Of a stretch of DNA of 64,000 nt, positions 33,301 through 46,550 are shown one piece after another. The notes under the pieces were generated by a model that was not told the origin of the DNA, did no database searches, and saw only the letters and a program-made list of their open reading frames with translations. The stretch spans positions 7,781,129 to 7,845,128 of the forward strand of contig JAEMBT020000007.1 in the NCBI GenBank assembly GCA_018873245.2. The letters are read 5' to 3'. The translations under genes and the position numbers were made by a program. Within the stretch, counting starts at the first letter, position 1. Each line of letters opens with the position of its first letter. Origin of the DNA: Archegozetes longisetosus. Its lineage: Eukaryota > Arthropoda > Arachnida > Sarcoptiformes > Trhypochthoniidae.

Positions 33301-36300
33301 TTGATAAAGTCTGTCGCAATTCAAATTTCAAGTCCTAATAACTTATCGACTAAGTTGTAATCATTTTAGTTAGATTGAACGATTGTAGTGATTTTTGTTT
33401 GTTTCGCAATTGAAATATAATTGATTTTTGTTACTTTCACGCCTTTAGGTCTAATACGATATTATTAGTATAAATACAAAATTGAATTTTCCTAAAAAAG
33501 AAACCAAATTTGTTCCACTTCTATGCAACTTGAAATCACTTATCAGTCAGTGACAGAAAAATACATAGTTTCCAAGTATGAATATTATCATACTTTCAAA
33601 CTAGTCGAGATTCTGTAATTTAAGAGACATGACTGACTTACACAACTTATGTAGACTGACATTTAAATGATTGAAAATTAATTTGAAAATTGTAATAAAA
33701 GCATGTCCATATTTTAAAATATACACTGTCGATCAATTGCTGTATCGCAAAATTGTATTCTGTATTCGTTTCAACAAAAAATCAGGCTTCAATCAACGTA
33801 TAATTTATTCAATCTATAGACTCAATATGTTATAAATTGGGAAGAAATCAAATCCAAATTACACGTTTCAATTATTACTGACTTCTTGGCAAATAGTAAT
33901 CAACATAAATGATTATTGAAGTTTAATTTAGAGCTCTTACTAGATACAAGTAATATTTGAATTAAGATAAATCAATTATAGTAGGATTGTTCGCAAGTAT
34001 GTTGTTTGGGTGAAACAAGGTTCAAAGTTATATAACCATAATGTGGGACTGAGGGTTATATTATTGTATCCTCGCTTATACTGACAGTTACTGACACAAA
34101 ATAGATGCATAACTACAAGAAAAGCACCTAAGCTATGTCATCTTGCTTGCCATGCAGATAAACTTGAGCTTAATTTTGAATTGGGATTGCTATTTAGTGT
34201 AAATGACTAAGAATTGAATTAGATATGAATTGATATAAAATGAATTATGATGGTCTGATAGGAATGTTAGCATAAGAAGGCACGAGTTTAACTTTAAAAT
34301 AGTCAAGTATACCTTTTCTAAACAAACATAGTGTAAATAGGTTAATTTATAACGTGTAGCCCCTCATTGTGTGTTAGATTGAACAATATAGCCTTTAGTT
34401 TGATACTGAAGTCAATAATGCATGTAACATAACTTGACAAAGACAAATCTCCTCTAAATCTCTCAATAAATCTCAATTTCAGGATCATATTCAAGAAATT
34501 TTGATAAGTGGCAACAAATTGATGATGAAATTTGGGCAAAAATTATTTGCATGAATAGTAAGCGTAGGGTGGCGAAGGCTTATGCTCGCGCACCAGTTCT
34601 TACAATAGATGGTTCGCAAGACGGATTCGACGGGTATCGTATTGGATTAAATGGATTCGAAAACCCACTCCAGGACGTTAAGACTCAGGAAGTGATGCGA
34701 TATATTGGAAAAGTATGACATTTTCTTAACTTTGGTTTGATTTTATTGAAAGTAGTTTTAGGTTAAACTAAACAAATTGACAAACGTTAGCAAAACATTC
34801 AAATTGATGTGACAGACACTCGTAATGTATTAAACTTTAATTGGATTTGCATAACAATCATAAACTTGAATCTTGGTAAACATTGGATGAGGAATGAGTT
34901 TAGTAATTGCTCTTTTATTATCTTGTTTTAATGCAAATACTGAAAATAAGTGTTGATTCACTTTCTTCGTACTCGTTGTGAAGTGTTTTGTTTTCAGCCA
35001 ATTAAGCGAAACAAAACAATCAATATTTTATTATACACTCTAAAACTTAACAGTGTTTGATATGAACAAAAAAAGGTGGCTGTTATATCAAGCTTCCTGA
35101 CATGCACACGAATGTCTCGCAGAATTTGATTAGTGATTTATTTGTCTTACTATATTGAATAAGTTATTCTATAAGTTCTTTAGTGTCTTGTATACTATGG
35201 TCAGATGAGAAGCACGTTATCACAACGAGCCACTTTCGATTACTATCAGAGATTTTTAAGTTGAAGAGTGTAAACAGAATGTTTGTTTGATTTACAGGGT
35301 TGTAGAATAAAGATCGACGAATCGGGAAACATAGTGATAAAGCGTTATAGTAGATGTAGTATCCACATAAAAGCGTTTCACAATCAATTCACTGACTGTA
35401 GCATTTCCAATGAAATAATCAAGAATAATGGTTTATTAGAATTACAGAAGCCTTATTTATTATTTGATATGATCAAGTTTGAGACTAATATGTCGAGAGA
35501 ATTGAGGTCCGCGTATCCTAATAGAAGGAAACTGGAGAATCAATGTATATCTTGCATAGCCTTTGTTAAAGATAGCCCTAATATTCTGGATCTTCCTTGT
35601 TATGTAATGGTAATAAACATCGTAGCACTAGATTTGCTCAAATCCAAACTAACACAAAGTAAGTTTGCTAATTAATCAGATCTTAATCAGGTATTAATCT
35701 AATCTGAAAATATTTATACAACTCTTCAGCCATAGTTCCCCACACTATAAGACAAAAGGTTCCCGATTTTGTGTCACTATTTGATCGCTCAAATAAGGCG
35801 ACAGAAGAAGATCCCTATTCTATACCAGCTAATGGGTCGTCTTATGACTCTAATTATTATGCAAATAATGGAACTTTGCTCAAAAGATCCACACTAAGAG
35901 AACCAAAACCTCCTAAACTGCCACCAAGAGATTTCGGAAAATATAAGGCCACCAAAAGAGGAACCATTAATAAGGTTGAAATTCCTACACCGGATTATTC
36001 TCAAGACGAAGACTTCTTTACTATGAGAAAACGCTCGGCTAAAAAATTACCATCTTTTTATGATAGAGGTATGATTTTCGAAATATATGTAACATCCATA
36101 TGATTGATATTTCATATAACCTGTCGGTTAACCTTACACGACATAACCTGGCCTGACCTGACCTGACCTAACCTAATAGATTGTCCGATTCTTGCAACCT
36201 TCAACGATTAGACAATAATTGATTGAAACATTTGTCTCCGTTTTTAGATGAAGACCCATATTATTGTGGAATGCAAGCGAGAGTTACGGAATTCGCGAAA

Positions 36301-36600
36301 CCTGTATCGACTCAATCGAAGAAATCAGTTGCTTGGCGCCAAGTGCGCAAAGTATTTTCGAGTGGATACATCAATACTTTATTGCCTCCATTGACGAAAA
36401 AGAAGAGATCCAAATCTTATTATTATTCCAATTATAATTCTTCCGAGTCTGATCCTTACGCCTCGCTTAATGATCCGTATGAAATTTATGAACCAATTTA
36501 TGGAAAAGTTGGAACAAATAATTACTATTCTGGAAGAACATACGTGCCCTCCACTGTTCGGAGCAGGGCTTATGTCAGCGAATGGGATAATCACTACTAG
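30374..36600 (+). CDS. exp: Expansion-like MH2-domain protein, with apparent 1-bp frameshift
   Basis: Five exons: 30374-30490, 34483-34712, 35298-35658, 35730-36068 and 36248-36600 (introns 3992, 585, 71 and 179 bp), about 466 aa. An MH2 domain without MH1 occupies about residues 45-235: 'WQQIDDEIWAKIICMNSKRR', 'AYARAPVLTIDGS', 'FDGYRIGLNGFENP', 'RELRSAYPNRRKLENQCIS'. This matches the arthropod Expansion family, in Drosophila needed for tracheal tube size, rather than a receptor-regulated SMAD. A Pro/Tyr/Lys-rich tail with 'PKPPKLPPRD' and many Tyr follows. Exon 1 ends ...KLFK and exon 2 should continue DHIQE(I/V)LDKW. One base is missing near 34501-34504, so the literal frame stops early, and adding one base restores the total phase. 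AATAAA at 36682-36687. Family recall is good but not certain. Confidence 0.8.
30732..30875. mobile_element. Pogo/Tigger-like MITE in Expansion intron 1
   Basis: A 144-bp element. Its ends both read CAGTAATA... inward, continuing with a similar 'TATAAT' block, and it is flanked by TA on both sides. The right end, CAGTAATACCTCTATATAAT in inverse, is close to the CAGT-A-CCTC-ATAA ends usual for Tigger/pogo-type elements. No coding capacity. Confidence 0.78.
31966..32017. repeat. (TATTA)n microsatellite
   Basis: About ten TATTA/TATAT units within Expansion intron 1; the edges are imprecise. Confidence 0.85.
34040..34324 (+). repeat. Dispersed repeat family 2, copy a
   Basis: It shares an alignable block with 43897-44142: ATGCATAACTAC-AGAAAA, then AACTTGA(A/G)CTTAA and GAATT-GATAT motifs in the same order and spacing. 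It lies in Expansion intron 1. No open frame, so it is probably an old non-coding transposable element fragment. Confidence 0.6.
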
Positions 36601-37198
36601 ATTCATATAATTACTCTATTTTTTCTATTGATTTTCTTTACGGACATTTTGCAACACAATGTCATTATATTCTCATTTGAAAATAAAATTAATGTCAAAG
36701 TTTACTGCACTGAATTTGATGCTAATTTAAATGCGAAATGCGGTTAGTCTTGCGGTCTTATTTGCGGAGTACACGAGGGCATTGGCTAAGCAAAATTTAG
36801 TTTGGCAACCTTTTCATAAATATCAAGTTAGTTGTGATGTTCAAAATTGCTTCAAATTTGATTGATAGTAAAGTATAATAAAAAATTCAAACTTACTTCC
36901 AATAAGTTGTCCAGCAGTTCACTCGTTCAACACAGTTTGGTTGAGTAAAAAAGTTTTGCTGCAAGTCTTGTATTACTTTATTAAATTAATGACTAAAAAG
37001 CAGTCCTTAGGTCACGACTGACCCTTAACTGCAAATTTTGGCCCTGAAGATGTTACAAAATTTAATTAAGTTGTGGCATGTTCTGTATGAGATAAGCTTT
37101 TAGATAATTTACTTTCATCAACCACTTACTATTCTCGAAGGGAAAGTGATTAATGTCTAATTATCGGATCTTAAGTCTTAATGACCTGTTTCTCACGG

Positions 37199-37200
<2 letters not shown>

Positions 37201-37237
<37 letters not shown>
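37201..37237. repeat. (TC)n microsatellite
   Basis: About 18 uninterrupted TC units. Confidence 0.97.
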
Positions 37238-37241
<4 letters not shown>

Positions 37242-38465
37242 CTTGGCTAGTCAGCCAAATTTTTCTCTATCGAAAAACTCTGCTTGGAGTTGATGCCATT
37301 CTAAAAGTATTCAATCAGACTCCCAGACCTCTTTCTGGCATTATTTCAATTCCGAATCTAACTGAGCATCGAAGTAATTAAAGCAATTTGATGTGAACTG
37401 TAGTAAAGCATGAAATTGAAGTTGAATGCAAATGATTGGAAAATAAGTGACCAACAATTTTACAGTTTATTGAGTGTGACCTGTGCTGGAAAGCAACTCA
37501 GAATAATAGTGACTAATTTATAATTCAAACAGAGTTCAAATGTTCGTAAGACTAAACGGATTGCTATCATTTGGGCAAATAAGATAAAAGGTTCAGAATA
37601 AATGCATTTTTTTATCTTATATCAAAGCTTTCTGACTATTTCACTAATGGAACAATTAGTTCATTCAGATTAATATACAAATATTATATTTTGGTTCACT
37701 CACAATGTTTTAATACAAACCATTCACTGAAAAGCAATCAGAGATGTGATCCAAACGTTCAAATTTCAGATCAAATTAGGGAGTAAAGGAATGAAACATT
37801 CCACTATTATTAACTATAATGAGAGGCTGAAGAGTGACAATAAAGGTTTTATCTAAAATGGATCAAACCATTAGAGACTCTGAGTTGTATACGTTATGGT
37901 AAGATAAGTTGTGTACCTCTTATATTCAGCATTCATTGACACAAGTGTTGACGTGAGCCCTCTTATCAAATTTCAAGCCTAAATTTTATTCGATGATTAT
38001 ATGCACTCTAGCTCTAAAACAATATACTCTAGGCTCAGCCAAATGATTGCGTATCATCTTCAAAACTTGATCGAGAATCATGTCATTCGCAGATTCAATA
38101 CTTTAATTATTTTTAGAAAAATAAGACTCTTCTCGTAAGATTCTTCAAATCTGAATTATTCTACTGCTTATTCTTTAGGATTTTTCGTATTTTAACTGAA
38201 GTTGAAAAGAAAATTAATAAAAAACCAACTATTCAATTGAAAATGAATAATAAAAGAGTAGTAAAAGTTTCCATTTGAAGAATTTGAATAATGATTTCAA
38301 TACAATAGCTGTACTCGTACGAGCGCTGGGATAATATTCAAACTTGATTTCCATATCAAACATTAATTTAGACAATCATTAATCAAATCATAGCTGCATT
38401 TGTTGAACTTTGTATTGAATAAAATATTTATATGCACTCTAAACATACGATGGTGTAGAATACTT

Positions 38466-38696
38466 ACACTCAGATACTTATTAAACTTTGATAGCGGACT
38501 GAAGTGATGAGTTGTCATGGGAAGCTTTCAGCCGAACCATAGTATCTTCAGATATTAACAAACTTATAAAGTATTCAACGTGTTAATCAAAGCAAATTAG
38601 AAATCAAACTTGAAAATAATCAATGACATCAGAGGTAGGTTGACATAGCAACGGTGTTTTAGTTGCTATCAAGGATTATTAAGTTTTCAACTGTGC
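38466..38696 (+). mobile_element. Inverted-repeat family 1, copy A
   Basis: A ~230-bp non-coding element. It ends in GTTGCTATCAAGGATTATTA, and the left end is a diverged inverse. Internal blocks shared with other copies: AGATATTAACAAACTTATAAA, AAATTAGAAATCAAACTT and GACATAGCAACGG. Confidence 0.8.
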
Positions 38697-39350
38697 ATAA
38701 GTATATTAGAGCTGATACAGAAAAAGTCTCTAATCTCTAATGCAAACTTATTATCAGACAACTTTTTGTGTTTGAATATTTGCTTTTCAGATGTCTCATT
38801 ATATTGAATACCGTAAATATTTAGATGTTTTATTGAAAATTTAAGTTTGACTTCAATGGCTAAATGAGATAAAATATTATAATAAATTACAAGCTTATTA
38901 TCTGCAACAATAAGAGTTGCAGATACTCCAGATATGTGTAGCTGAACCGAATTTCGTTCGATCATTTGAACTAGTTTGAATAACTTGATTGAAAAACGTT
39001 TTAAATAAATAACTTTCAGTTTATTATAGCTTAAAGTGTGAATAAATCTATTAGTGTTAGTCTATGAATAAATCTATATTAGCTAAAAATAGTGTTTTTA
39101 AAAAGTTAATAGTTATTTAACTTTATGTAATGACAACAAATAATTACAGCTAATTACATACTTTATGACTTAAACATTTACTCTATAATCACTTAAACAA
39201 ATGAACAAAATCTTAAATTATTTCAACAATTGGTCCAAACATAGATTGGCATACAGTAGATGAAGCATAAAAAATCATTTCGTAGACGTTTCTTATCATA
39301 AGATGTAGATATTTTGTTAGAAGAGATTATTATTATTATTTATGGTTTGA

Positions 39351-40317
39351 TTATGAGCCAAAAGTGTTTTCTCCACTATAAGCCATGTAGAGAAAGCCAT
39401 CTTCATCTTTGTGCTGCTGGTAAATTTCACCCATGAGAGCACTACAACAAGTAATTTCCGTTAGAATACTTCTTAAACTCTATTACTCTACATCCCGAAA
39501 CAGTTATAATTAACACTCTAATGTCCTACCAATCTGTTTGTTATGATTTTGGGTAACTATATGGCATATAATCATCGTTGTTTGCCAACCAGATCAGTTT
39601 TGGAAGGTGTAGATTATATCCCATTTCGTTATAGAGAGTTGACTGTAACTAATATCCTTCACTTAAATTACCTCTCAAAAATTTCAAATTAAATCAAATC
39701 ACTGTCTCATGCAGTAAATCAATCTATCTTTATCAATATTGACATTTAGTGAAAATATTTAACAACGTTTTCAAAAAGATCAGAAATGTTTTTAGTATGA
39801 ATTAATGAAAGTTATAGTATTAATAGTTTTATATTTGACACGTACCAGGCTTGAGGTAAAGTCCTATTGACGAACAGAAAAATAGCTTTATTCGGATTCA
39901 TCTGAGCTCTTCTTCTGATGATCCATTGGAATTGAGCGACACTACAATCATAGGGAACTAAGAATTTGTGTCTATCGATTTCGTTAATACTTCCATGGGG
40001 CGACTTTTGGATGATTACCTGATTTAAATGCAAACATTCGTGAGTGAATCGTTTGTGAGATCTATGCCAACCTATTCTCTACTCACTGGAATGCGATCGG
40101 GATATTTGCTTACTATTTCAAATGATTCGTGTTTTCTGTCCTCTATTCAAACAAACAATACAATTGAATGAAGAATGAAATGAAAATATTGATCATAAAT
40201 AAGAAAATGCTAAATTGTATGCAAAAGTGAGCGACAAATAGAAAGGAAATGATCGCAACACAAAATATATTGTTAGGACTTACCGAGCGAATTCTGCTCT
40301 TTGAACTTCCAGCGCAT
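39351..40317 (-). CDS. Gabarapl2: Atg8-family protein, GABARAPL2/GATE-16 type
   Basis: A ubiquitin-like autophagy modifier that is conjugated to phosphatidylethanolamine on autophagosome membranes. Four exons: 40317-40284, 40142-40087, 40018-39846 and 39441-39351; introns are 141, 68 and 404 bp, phases all fit, 117 aa. The protein starts [20 protein letters not shown], continues '[13 protein letters not shown]', '[20 protein letters not shown]' and '[14 protein letters not shown]', and ends '[19 protein letters not shown]'. Gly116 followed by one Ser is the expected ATG4 processing site. 'VAQFxWIIRxR', 'KAIFLFV' and 'GENTFG' are closer to GATE-16 than to GABARAP or LC3. No defect is visible. 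Only the third exon forms a long open frame, so the gene is easy to miss. Confidence 0.95.
39628..39648. mobile_element. Solo Tigger-like end in Atg8 intron 3
   Basis: On the minus strand it reads TACAGTCAACTCTCTATAAC, as in Tigger/pogo terminal repeats. I found no matching opposite end nearby, so it is probably a remnant. Confidence 0.4.
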
Positions 40318-42965
40318 TGTCAAAAACAAATCTATTATAAAACGTTAGACACAATAAATAATAGATGTATTGACTTGCTTAATTAGTACTAGGATTAAAT
40401 AGCTACCTATCTACGCAACCACTATGACTAATAGTTTAGTTCATTTGTAAATATCTCAGCTTGATACTTCTTTCTAACTTGTTCCCAACTTTTTCACTAC
40501 TCGTTAATTTATTATTATTTTTACATAAGTTCAGTTTGTTTAGTGCAAACACAGTAGATTATACGACAAAAGTTCAAAGTTACACCACCAAACTTCACTA
40601 CAACTTCCTAATTAAATCGAATAAACCATTTAATTAACCTAAACATACGATTTATGAAAAGAGAAATTCAGATCATTAAGTTTGATCGATTTCCTTTTCC
40701 TATTCCCTATTGAAAAACTGCGACATATCACTCATTCTAATAGATCGCATTTGATATCTAGAAAAATTGTGGTAACTATCCATTTTTGTTTGAACTACTT
40801 TAAGCTTACCACTGAGTCACTCGTCAATTGGTGGTTTTAGAAACTACACAAACACATATTTGACTAAAATAATGGTCTGTTAATATAAGAAAACGTAGTT
40901 TTTGCTATTTTTCTGTAAGATTTCAACTACTAAGAGATAGATGTTATAGTTCAAGTTATTAAGCACCGTACATAAATATTAAATTATCAAGTTATTCAAA
41001 CAACATTTATGTTTATCACTTCTATGATAATTACAGAAAATAGATTTTCTTTATTAGACATCTTCAAAGTCTAACTTCTATCATACGTACCAAGTCTGAA
41101 AACTATGACAATTGTTTTTTTCAAACTTGTAGAAAATGAGATTTTGACAAATTTTCATCTCTCTAACGAGTCAATTGTAATATAGTCCCGATCAATACTG
41201 TTAGAGGGCTTATATGCTATTAAGGAAAATTCTTGTTTTTCTTAGTCTTCGATAAGATAACGGCAATTGTTTTGGGTCTAAAATCTATAATATGATATCA
41301 AGTAAATTGCAAGATTTGATTGTAAAGAGACAGCTGTGAACAATGCTTCAAATGTTCAAAATAGTAGATCTGAACGTGAAACTAGAATTTGGGACCAGAA
41401 CTTGAAAGCTGAATTTGGAAGCAGAGTTTGAAGTAAATATGATGATTTTGTAAACGATGAGAAAAGTGTTGAGTAGGTAGCAACTAAAAGTTAGTTCTCA
41501 TACTAGTGCAACATTAGGTCGATCGCTAATTTGACCCAAAGTTGAACTCTTACTCGCTTGGGCATGCAACTGAGTAAACGATGCAAATGAGGACCAATAA
41601 AGTTAATAATATTTATTTGATGACACATTATATATTACACCTTTGGTTAAATTGGCCCGTCTTTATCATTAGAGATAAGTAACATATCCCGAGAAAGATT
41701 TTTGAGACTTTTGGTTATTTATTTATTTATTGACGCATTCAATTATACAAAAGTAAGATATTGAAAGTCTAAAGTGATTCAAGTATGAGAGTCTGGATCA
41801 AAACTACTGAAACAAAGAAGAAATGAAACACAAATTTTGCTGTATGGACAAAAACACTAGTTGTATTGTGGTTTTAATAGTTTTTCTGCTCAAATGAGCG
41901 TCAATTAGTAATAAGACTCTCCTAAATGTTATGGAACTCGTGTTTGATCCGTAGAATCCTAATAAGTTAAACTTTGCTACTGTTTATACTTTTGCCAGTG
42001 ACAGTAAACTTTATAGTATTTGTGTTCCTCTCAAAAGCAAACAAAAACTACTTAATATAAATACAAACAAAGGAAGGATCAATTAATTAGTTTCAGTTTG
42101 ATTGTCAGCATAAAAACTAGCACTTTGCGAGCTATAATGCCAATTTATCATTTTTTCCTAGTTTTACTAGTTTACTCATACTTTGTTAACTTTTTGCCTT
42201 CTCAAGCTCTCATCTATTGAGCTATTAATAGAGGAATAAATGATTTTCCAGTTCATTAGAAGCCTAAACTGATTTATGATTTTTATATTTGAAAGTATGA
42301 ACTAGAGACGAAAATGTAAATCAAAACAAACACACCGTACAACTGATAACTTGGTGAAATATAAAATGATTTTGCAAACTCTCCGCAAAATACTTTCATA
42401 ACTCTGATCAAAATGGACTCAAAGTTTATTGCAAGTTTCACTATATTGAGCGCATTGAAGATATTTGCAAGTTTTTATTTAAATTGAACATCAAATTTGC
42501 TTTTGAGTTCTCAAATGTGAGTTTCTATATTTGTATTACAGTTAGTGTTTTGGTGTGTTTTGTTACAGTGAAAAAGATATGGTTTCTACGAAATACATGT
42601 TAGCTAACCAAATACTAACACAAATCAATACTAATTTTGTAAATTTACCTAAAACTATAACAATATGGATCATTTTGAGACAAAGTTAATTTGAATATTT
42701 GTTAATTCAAATTTGAATTAATCAACACAAGAAATAAAATGAGTTTAGGGTAATGACTCAAACTATTATAATATTTTAGTAGTTTAGCTTGAAGTTTCAT
42801 ATCCTGAAGTTATTTTTGACAAAGCATTTGAAATGCTAAACATTAGCCGCTTTGAGCAAAAGTAGCACTATAAACAGCAAGATTGAACTCTCTTTTTCTT
42901 TTTCATGGAATCCATTCTGAAGTGTTGTGTAACTGCAAAAGAGAAGAATAGAAAGAAAGACAAAG

Positions 42966-43002
<37 letters not shown>
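42966..43002. repeat. (AC)n(AG)n microsatellite
   Basis: A short AC run followed by about 14 AG units. Confidence 0.95.
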
Positions 43003-43006
<4 letters not shown>

Positions 43007-43420
43007 CTGAGCGATTGCTTCTGAACTTTGCATTAGTTCTCTCTCGACTAATTAATTAAGAAACTATTCTTTCCAAGTTTATAACAAATCTTTAGAAAGA
43101 TAATTCTTTTTTAATTGGTTGCGTTGTTCACAGAATACTCACAGAATACTTAGAGAATCTCACAGAATATTTACCTTAATTACGTGAAAATTAATTTCAG
43201 CATTAAAGAGCATTCATCTGTTGATCAAATTATTAATTTATAACCTCCTAAACATATGTTAATGGCTTGTATTGAGAATTGAATTGAATTTCTAACAAAT
43301 CTCAAGTGATTCATGTATTGAAATGGAAGCAAAACAAGAATAAGCATTCATTAGAAAAGGAAAGTCTTACAAATTTACATATCTATATAATAAGGTTATA
43401 TTTGAATGCATTTTATTCAA

Positions 43421-43441
43421 TGCTATGCTATGCTATGCTAT
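43421..43441. repeat. (TGCTA)4 microsatellite
   Basis: Four exact 5-bp units. Confidence 0.95.
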
Positions 43442-43896
43442 GAAAGCAAGGTTAAATAATTGAATAGTTTTTTGCAATTTAGAGCTTAAGTCGATGATAA
43501 CTAGAAAACTGTGAAACTGAAGAGTAAAGAGTAAACGATGAAAGTGAGCATTAGACGAAACTATATTTGCACTATCAATTTTGGTCTTTCTTCTCCAATG
43601 CCATTTAGCTTAAAACCCATCTCATCCCATGTACTTAGCCCCTAAACTTTGCTGGGTTCTCAGCCAAAATCAATGTAAATAAGCTCAGAGTAAGGAAGTA
43701 TTTATGGAATCTGAACTACTTATTCTAATCTTGTGAATACAATTTCATAATATTTCATTTTGTTGTCTTAACGAATCAGTGTATAGTTCTATGATTTCTG
43801 TTTGCTTTCATTAGACTTATATGCAATTTTATTATACATGTTTTTGCAAGTCTTCCAAAAGCAGTAATTGTTATTTGCCAGCTTAACATTCTGCAC

Positions 43897-44142
43897 ATTA
43901 TGTTGGTAAGAGTATGGTTTGTCACATTCAAATTATGCATAACTACGAGAAAAATAGCTAAATCACACCATCCTCTTTAACATGTACTGTACATCAATTT
44001 GAACTTAACTTTTAATTCGGATTTGTTTTGCCTAAAATGAATAAAACTGAAATTCATATAATACGAATTAATATGGGAAGAGAGAAATGTTGAGATAACA
44101 ATGGATCATAATAAAATAATCGAGTATCTGAAGCCCTGAACA
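43897..44142 (+). repeat. Dispersed repeat family 2, copy b
   Basis: Counterpart of 34040-34324; see that entry. The best block is TATGCATAACTACGAGAAAA near 43935. Confidence 0.6.
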
Positions 44143-45611
44143 AACTAATTCGCTGTTACAGTGTTCTATAGGGCTGAGTGATTTTTCATTTTATTTTGAT
44201 TCACATTTGATTAAAAGTTGCAATTAGTTAACTTTTAGAGCAAACTAACACAGTGTTATTGTAGTAAGATATCATTAAATAAATTAACTTTCTTAATTAA
44301 AAGTTTTATCTATCAAAATATTGTGTAGAGTCAATTCTGGCAAGTTTCAAGTGATCACTTAAATTTTTATAGATTGCATTGAAAGTAAGCTATTTCCCTC
44401 AAGGTTTCTCATAACAACATCCTTGCATCAAAGGTGCCATTGATAATTATTTGTATTCCTCGGAGAAAATCTTGCAAACTTTCTATTGGCTGAGCTTCCA
44501 TTCGAAGAATAGTCATGACTAAATCTGATAAAATAAGCGCATAATGTATAATGGATTTAGAATATAGATTTTTTCCACAGATTTTGCAACAATAGCATCA
44601 AACTTAACTGAATGAGCATAGACTTTCAGACCCGGATTGAGATATTTGCTCGGGTCAGGGTATTGTATGTTATCTGTAATTCTGTTCAATTACTAATAGC
44701 ACAGAATAGCACTAACCCAACCAAACTTAAATAATTAGCTAATGGGTTTGCTGAGATTTGAAGAGAAGATTAGATTGATTGTGTTAGTAAATGAAATTAG
44801 CGAAAAAGATGAAATATTATATTTAATAAAATAATCTTACATGAAGCTTATATGAAGCCGCGAAGTGGAAAAATCTTATTGAACCATTTAAAATATACCT
44901 AAATCAATGCTCTATTCACGTTTATGCGTCATAGGATACATTCTCATATAATACTTTCGTCATTTTCTAGATTTAATACATTAGAAAATTAGTGTCCTTT
45001 CTGTATATTCTATGCTTCAATGGATCTTCATTGTACACAAGTTACAGTCTGCTGAAGAAGTTAACAACTTGAAAATTCCACTACATTAATGGCATATAGC
45101 GCAAATTACGACATTCAATGTAAATTTACTTATAGTCAGAAGCTAAAGAATCAGTTGATAAACTATTGTGGAACAAATTTGAATTTTTATTTGCACGGAA
45201 TGTTTGAGTTGAGTCTATAATATGATTGTTGGCAAAATAAATTCGGTCAACTTTTTCAAGTTAAAAGTAGACAAAGAATAAATGTTGAGTTTGCCTTGCA
45301 TAAATATAATTAAGGACAACAATAAACTTTAATCAAAAAATTTCGAAAGCGTTAAGACTATAATTTTTTGATAAAATTAAAAACAAAATTATCTATCTGT
45401 AATTACGAATGGATTAATGTGCGAACGTTTCATAATTATAGTACAAATACTGACAGTTAATATCCAGTCCTTATTATCTAATTTACACAAATCCATTGCA
45501 GTCATGCGCTAAATTTGTTTTTAGAATCAAATATTTTCAAAATTAAAAGTTGGTATAATTTAAAACCTTGCTAACAAAGCACTACTCTTATGTGTCGTTC
45601 AATTTGCGAGA

Positions 45612-45675
45612 ATGCATATCGTAGTAACTATAGTGATGGTAACACAAGCTCAAGTATTGTTCAGCTTAGATTATG
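45612..45675 (+). CDS. Possible signal-peptide first exon
   Basis: ATG plus 20 codons (MHIVVTIVMVTQAQVLFSLD, Y), then a strong donor G|GTGAGT. The hydrophobic stretch VVTIVMV is signal-peptide-like. No following exon is certain. The Cys-rich exons at 57.3 kb are one phase-compatible candidate (acceptor after 57372), which would imply an 11.7-kb intron. Confidence 0.25.
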
Positions 45676-46300
45676 GTGAGTAGCATCAAATCTCATGCCT
45701 ATCATTAATTATTAATGGAGTAGCCCAAGACGTTGGTCTTTCTCTTGACCGATGCCTCACAGATTCGACTAATTTCACGGACCACATACTTTAAAAGCAA
45801 TTAAATCGCACACCAAAATGAATGGGTCACAATTCAGTGTGAACTTAAGTTATATAGAGACAAAGATAAAGTGAACTCTTAGACTCAGATTGTCTCATAC
45901 TGTTTTCAAAGACTGTTTCTGATAAACTACTAGATTTTTAGTTTGACCTTTCAAAACATTCATTGCAATTTTCAATCATTTCAAATCTGTTTGAAGAATT
46001 GAGAGAAAAAATGAAAAAATTCTAAGATTCTGCCATTGAAGTTAGAAATAGCACAAACTTGAAAACAGTTGGATTTGTTGCTAAAACCTTTTTGATGCAA
46101 TAAAAAAGACTCATAAAAATACAAATGGAAACCATTGAATTGTATTACGATTCATTCTGAAGATCGCATTTCAACAAAACATTTTCAATTTTCAGACATA
46201 TTTCTCGCAAGTTTTGGCAACTGTAGTGCCTATTCTCACAATAAATTAGATCAAGTGCAGTATGTTTGAGGCTATCAAACAACTGTGAATAGCTCTTAAT

Positions 46301-46550
46301 GGACAGTATACCTAGAGACTTAATAATCCTCGATAGCAGCTAGAACTAAAATATTGTCATGACATTTTTCCATCAGATCATAGTATATTAAAGATATTAA
46401 CAAACTTATTACATACTCAATACAGTAGTGAAATGAAATTAGTAATTAAATTTGGTAACTAACTCATGTACATCGCAGAAAGGTTGGTATAGCAATGGTT
46501 TTGAAATTTTTTCTCGATGCTATCGTCGATTATTAAGCTTTAACTGTGCA
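46301..46550 (+). mobile_element. Inverted-repeat family 1, copy B
   Basis: The ends CTTAATAATCCTCGATAGCA (left) and the inverse CTTAATAATCGACGATAGCA (right) match at 18 of 20. Internal blocks are shared with copies A, C and D. No coding capacity. Confidence 0.85.

Larger units (their letters stand above)
36601..39350. other. Spacer, Expansion to Atg8
   Basis: No gene recognised. It contains a (TC)n run and copy A of the inverted-repeat family. The two flanking genes converge here. Confidence 0.4.
40318..46300. other. Gene-poor region between Atg8 and GPCR, first part
   Basis: No confident gene. It contains repeat family 2 copy b, a (GA)n run, a (TGCTA)4 run and one possible signal-peptide exon at 45612-45675. 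The remainder is AT-rich without visible structure. Confidence 0.45.
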
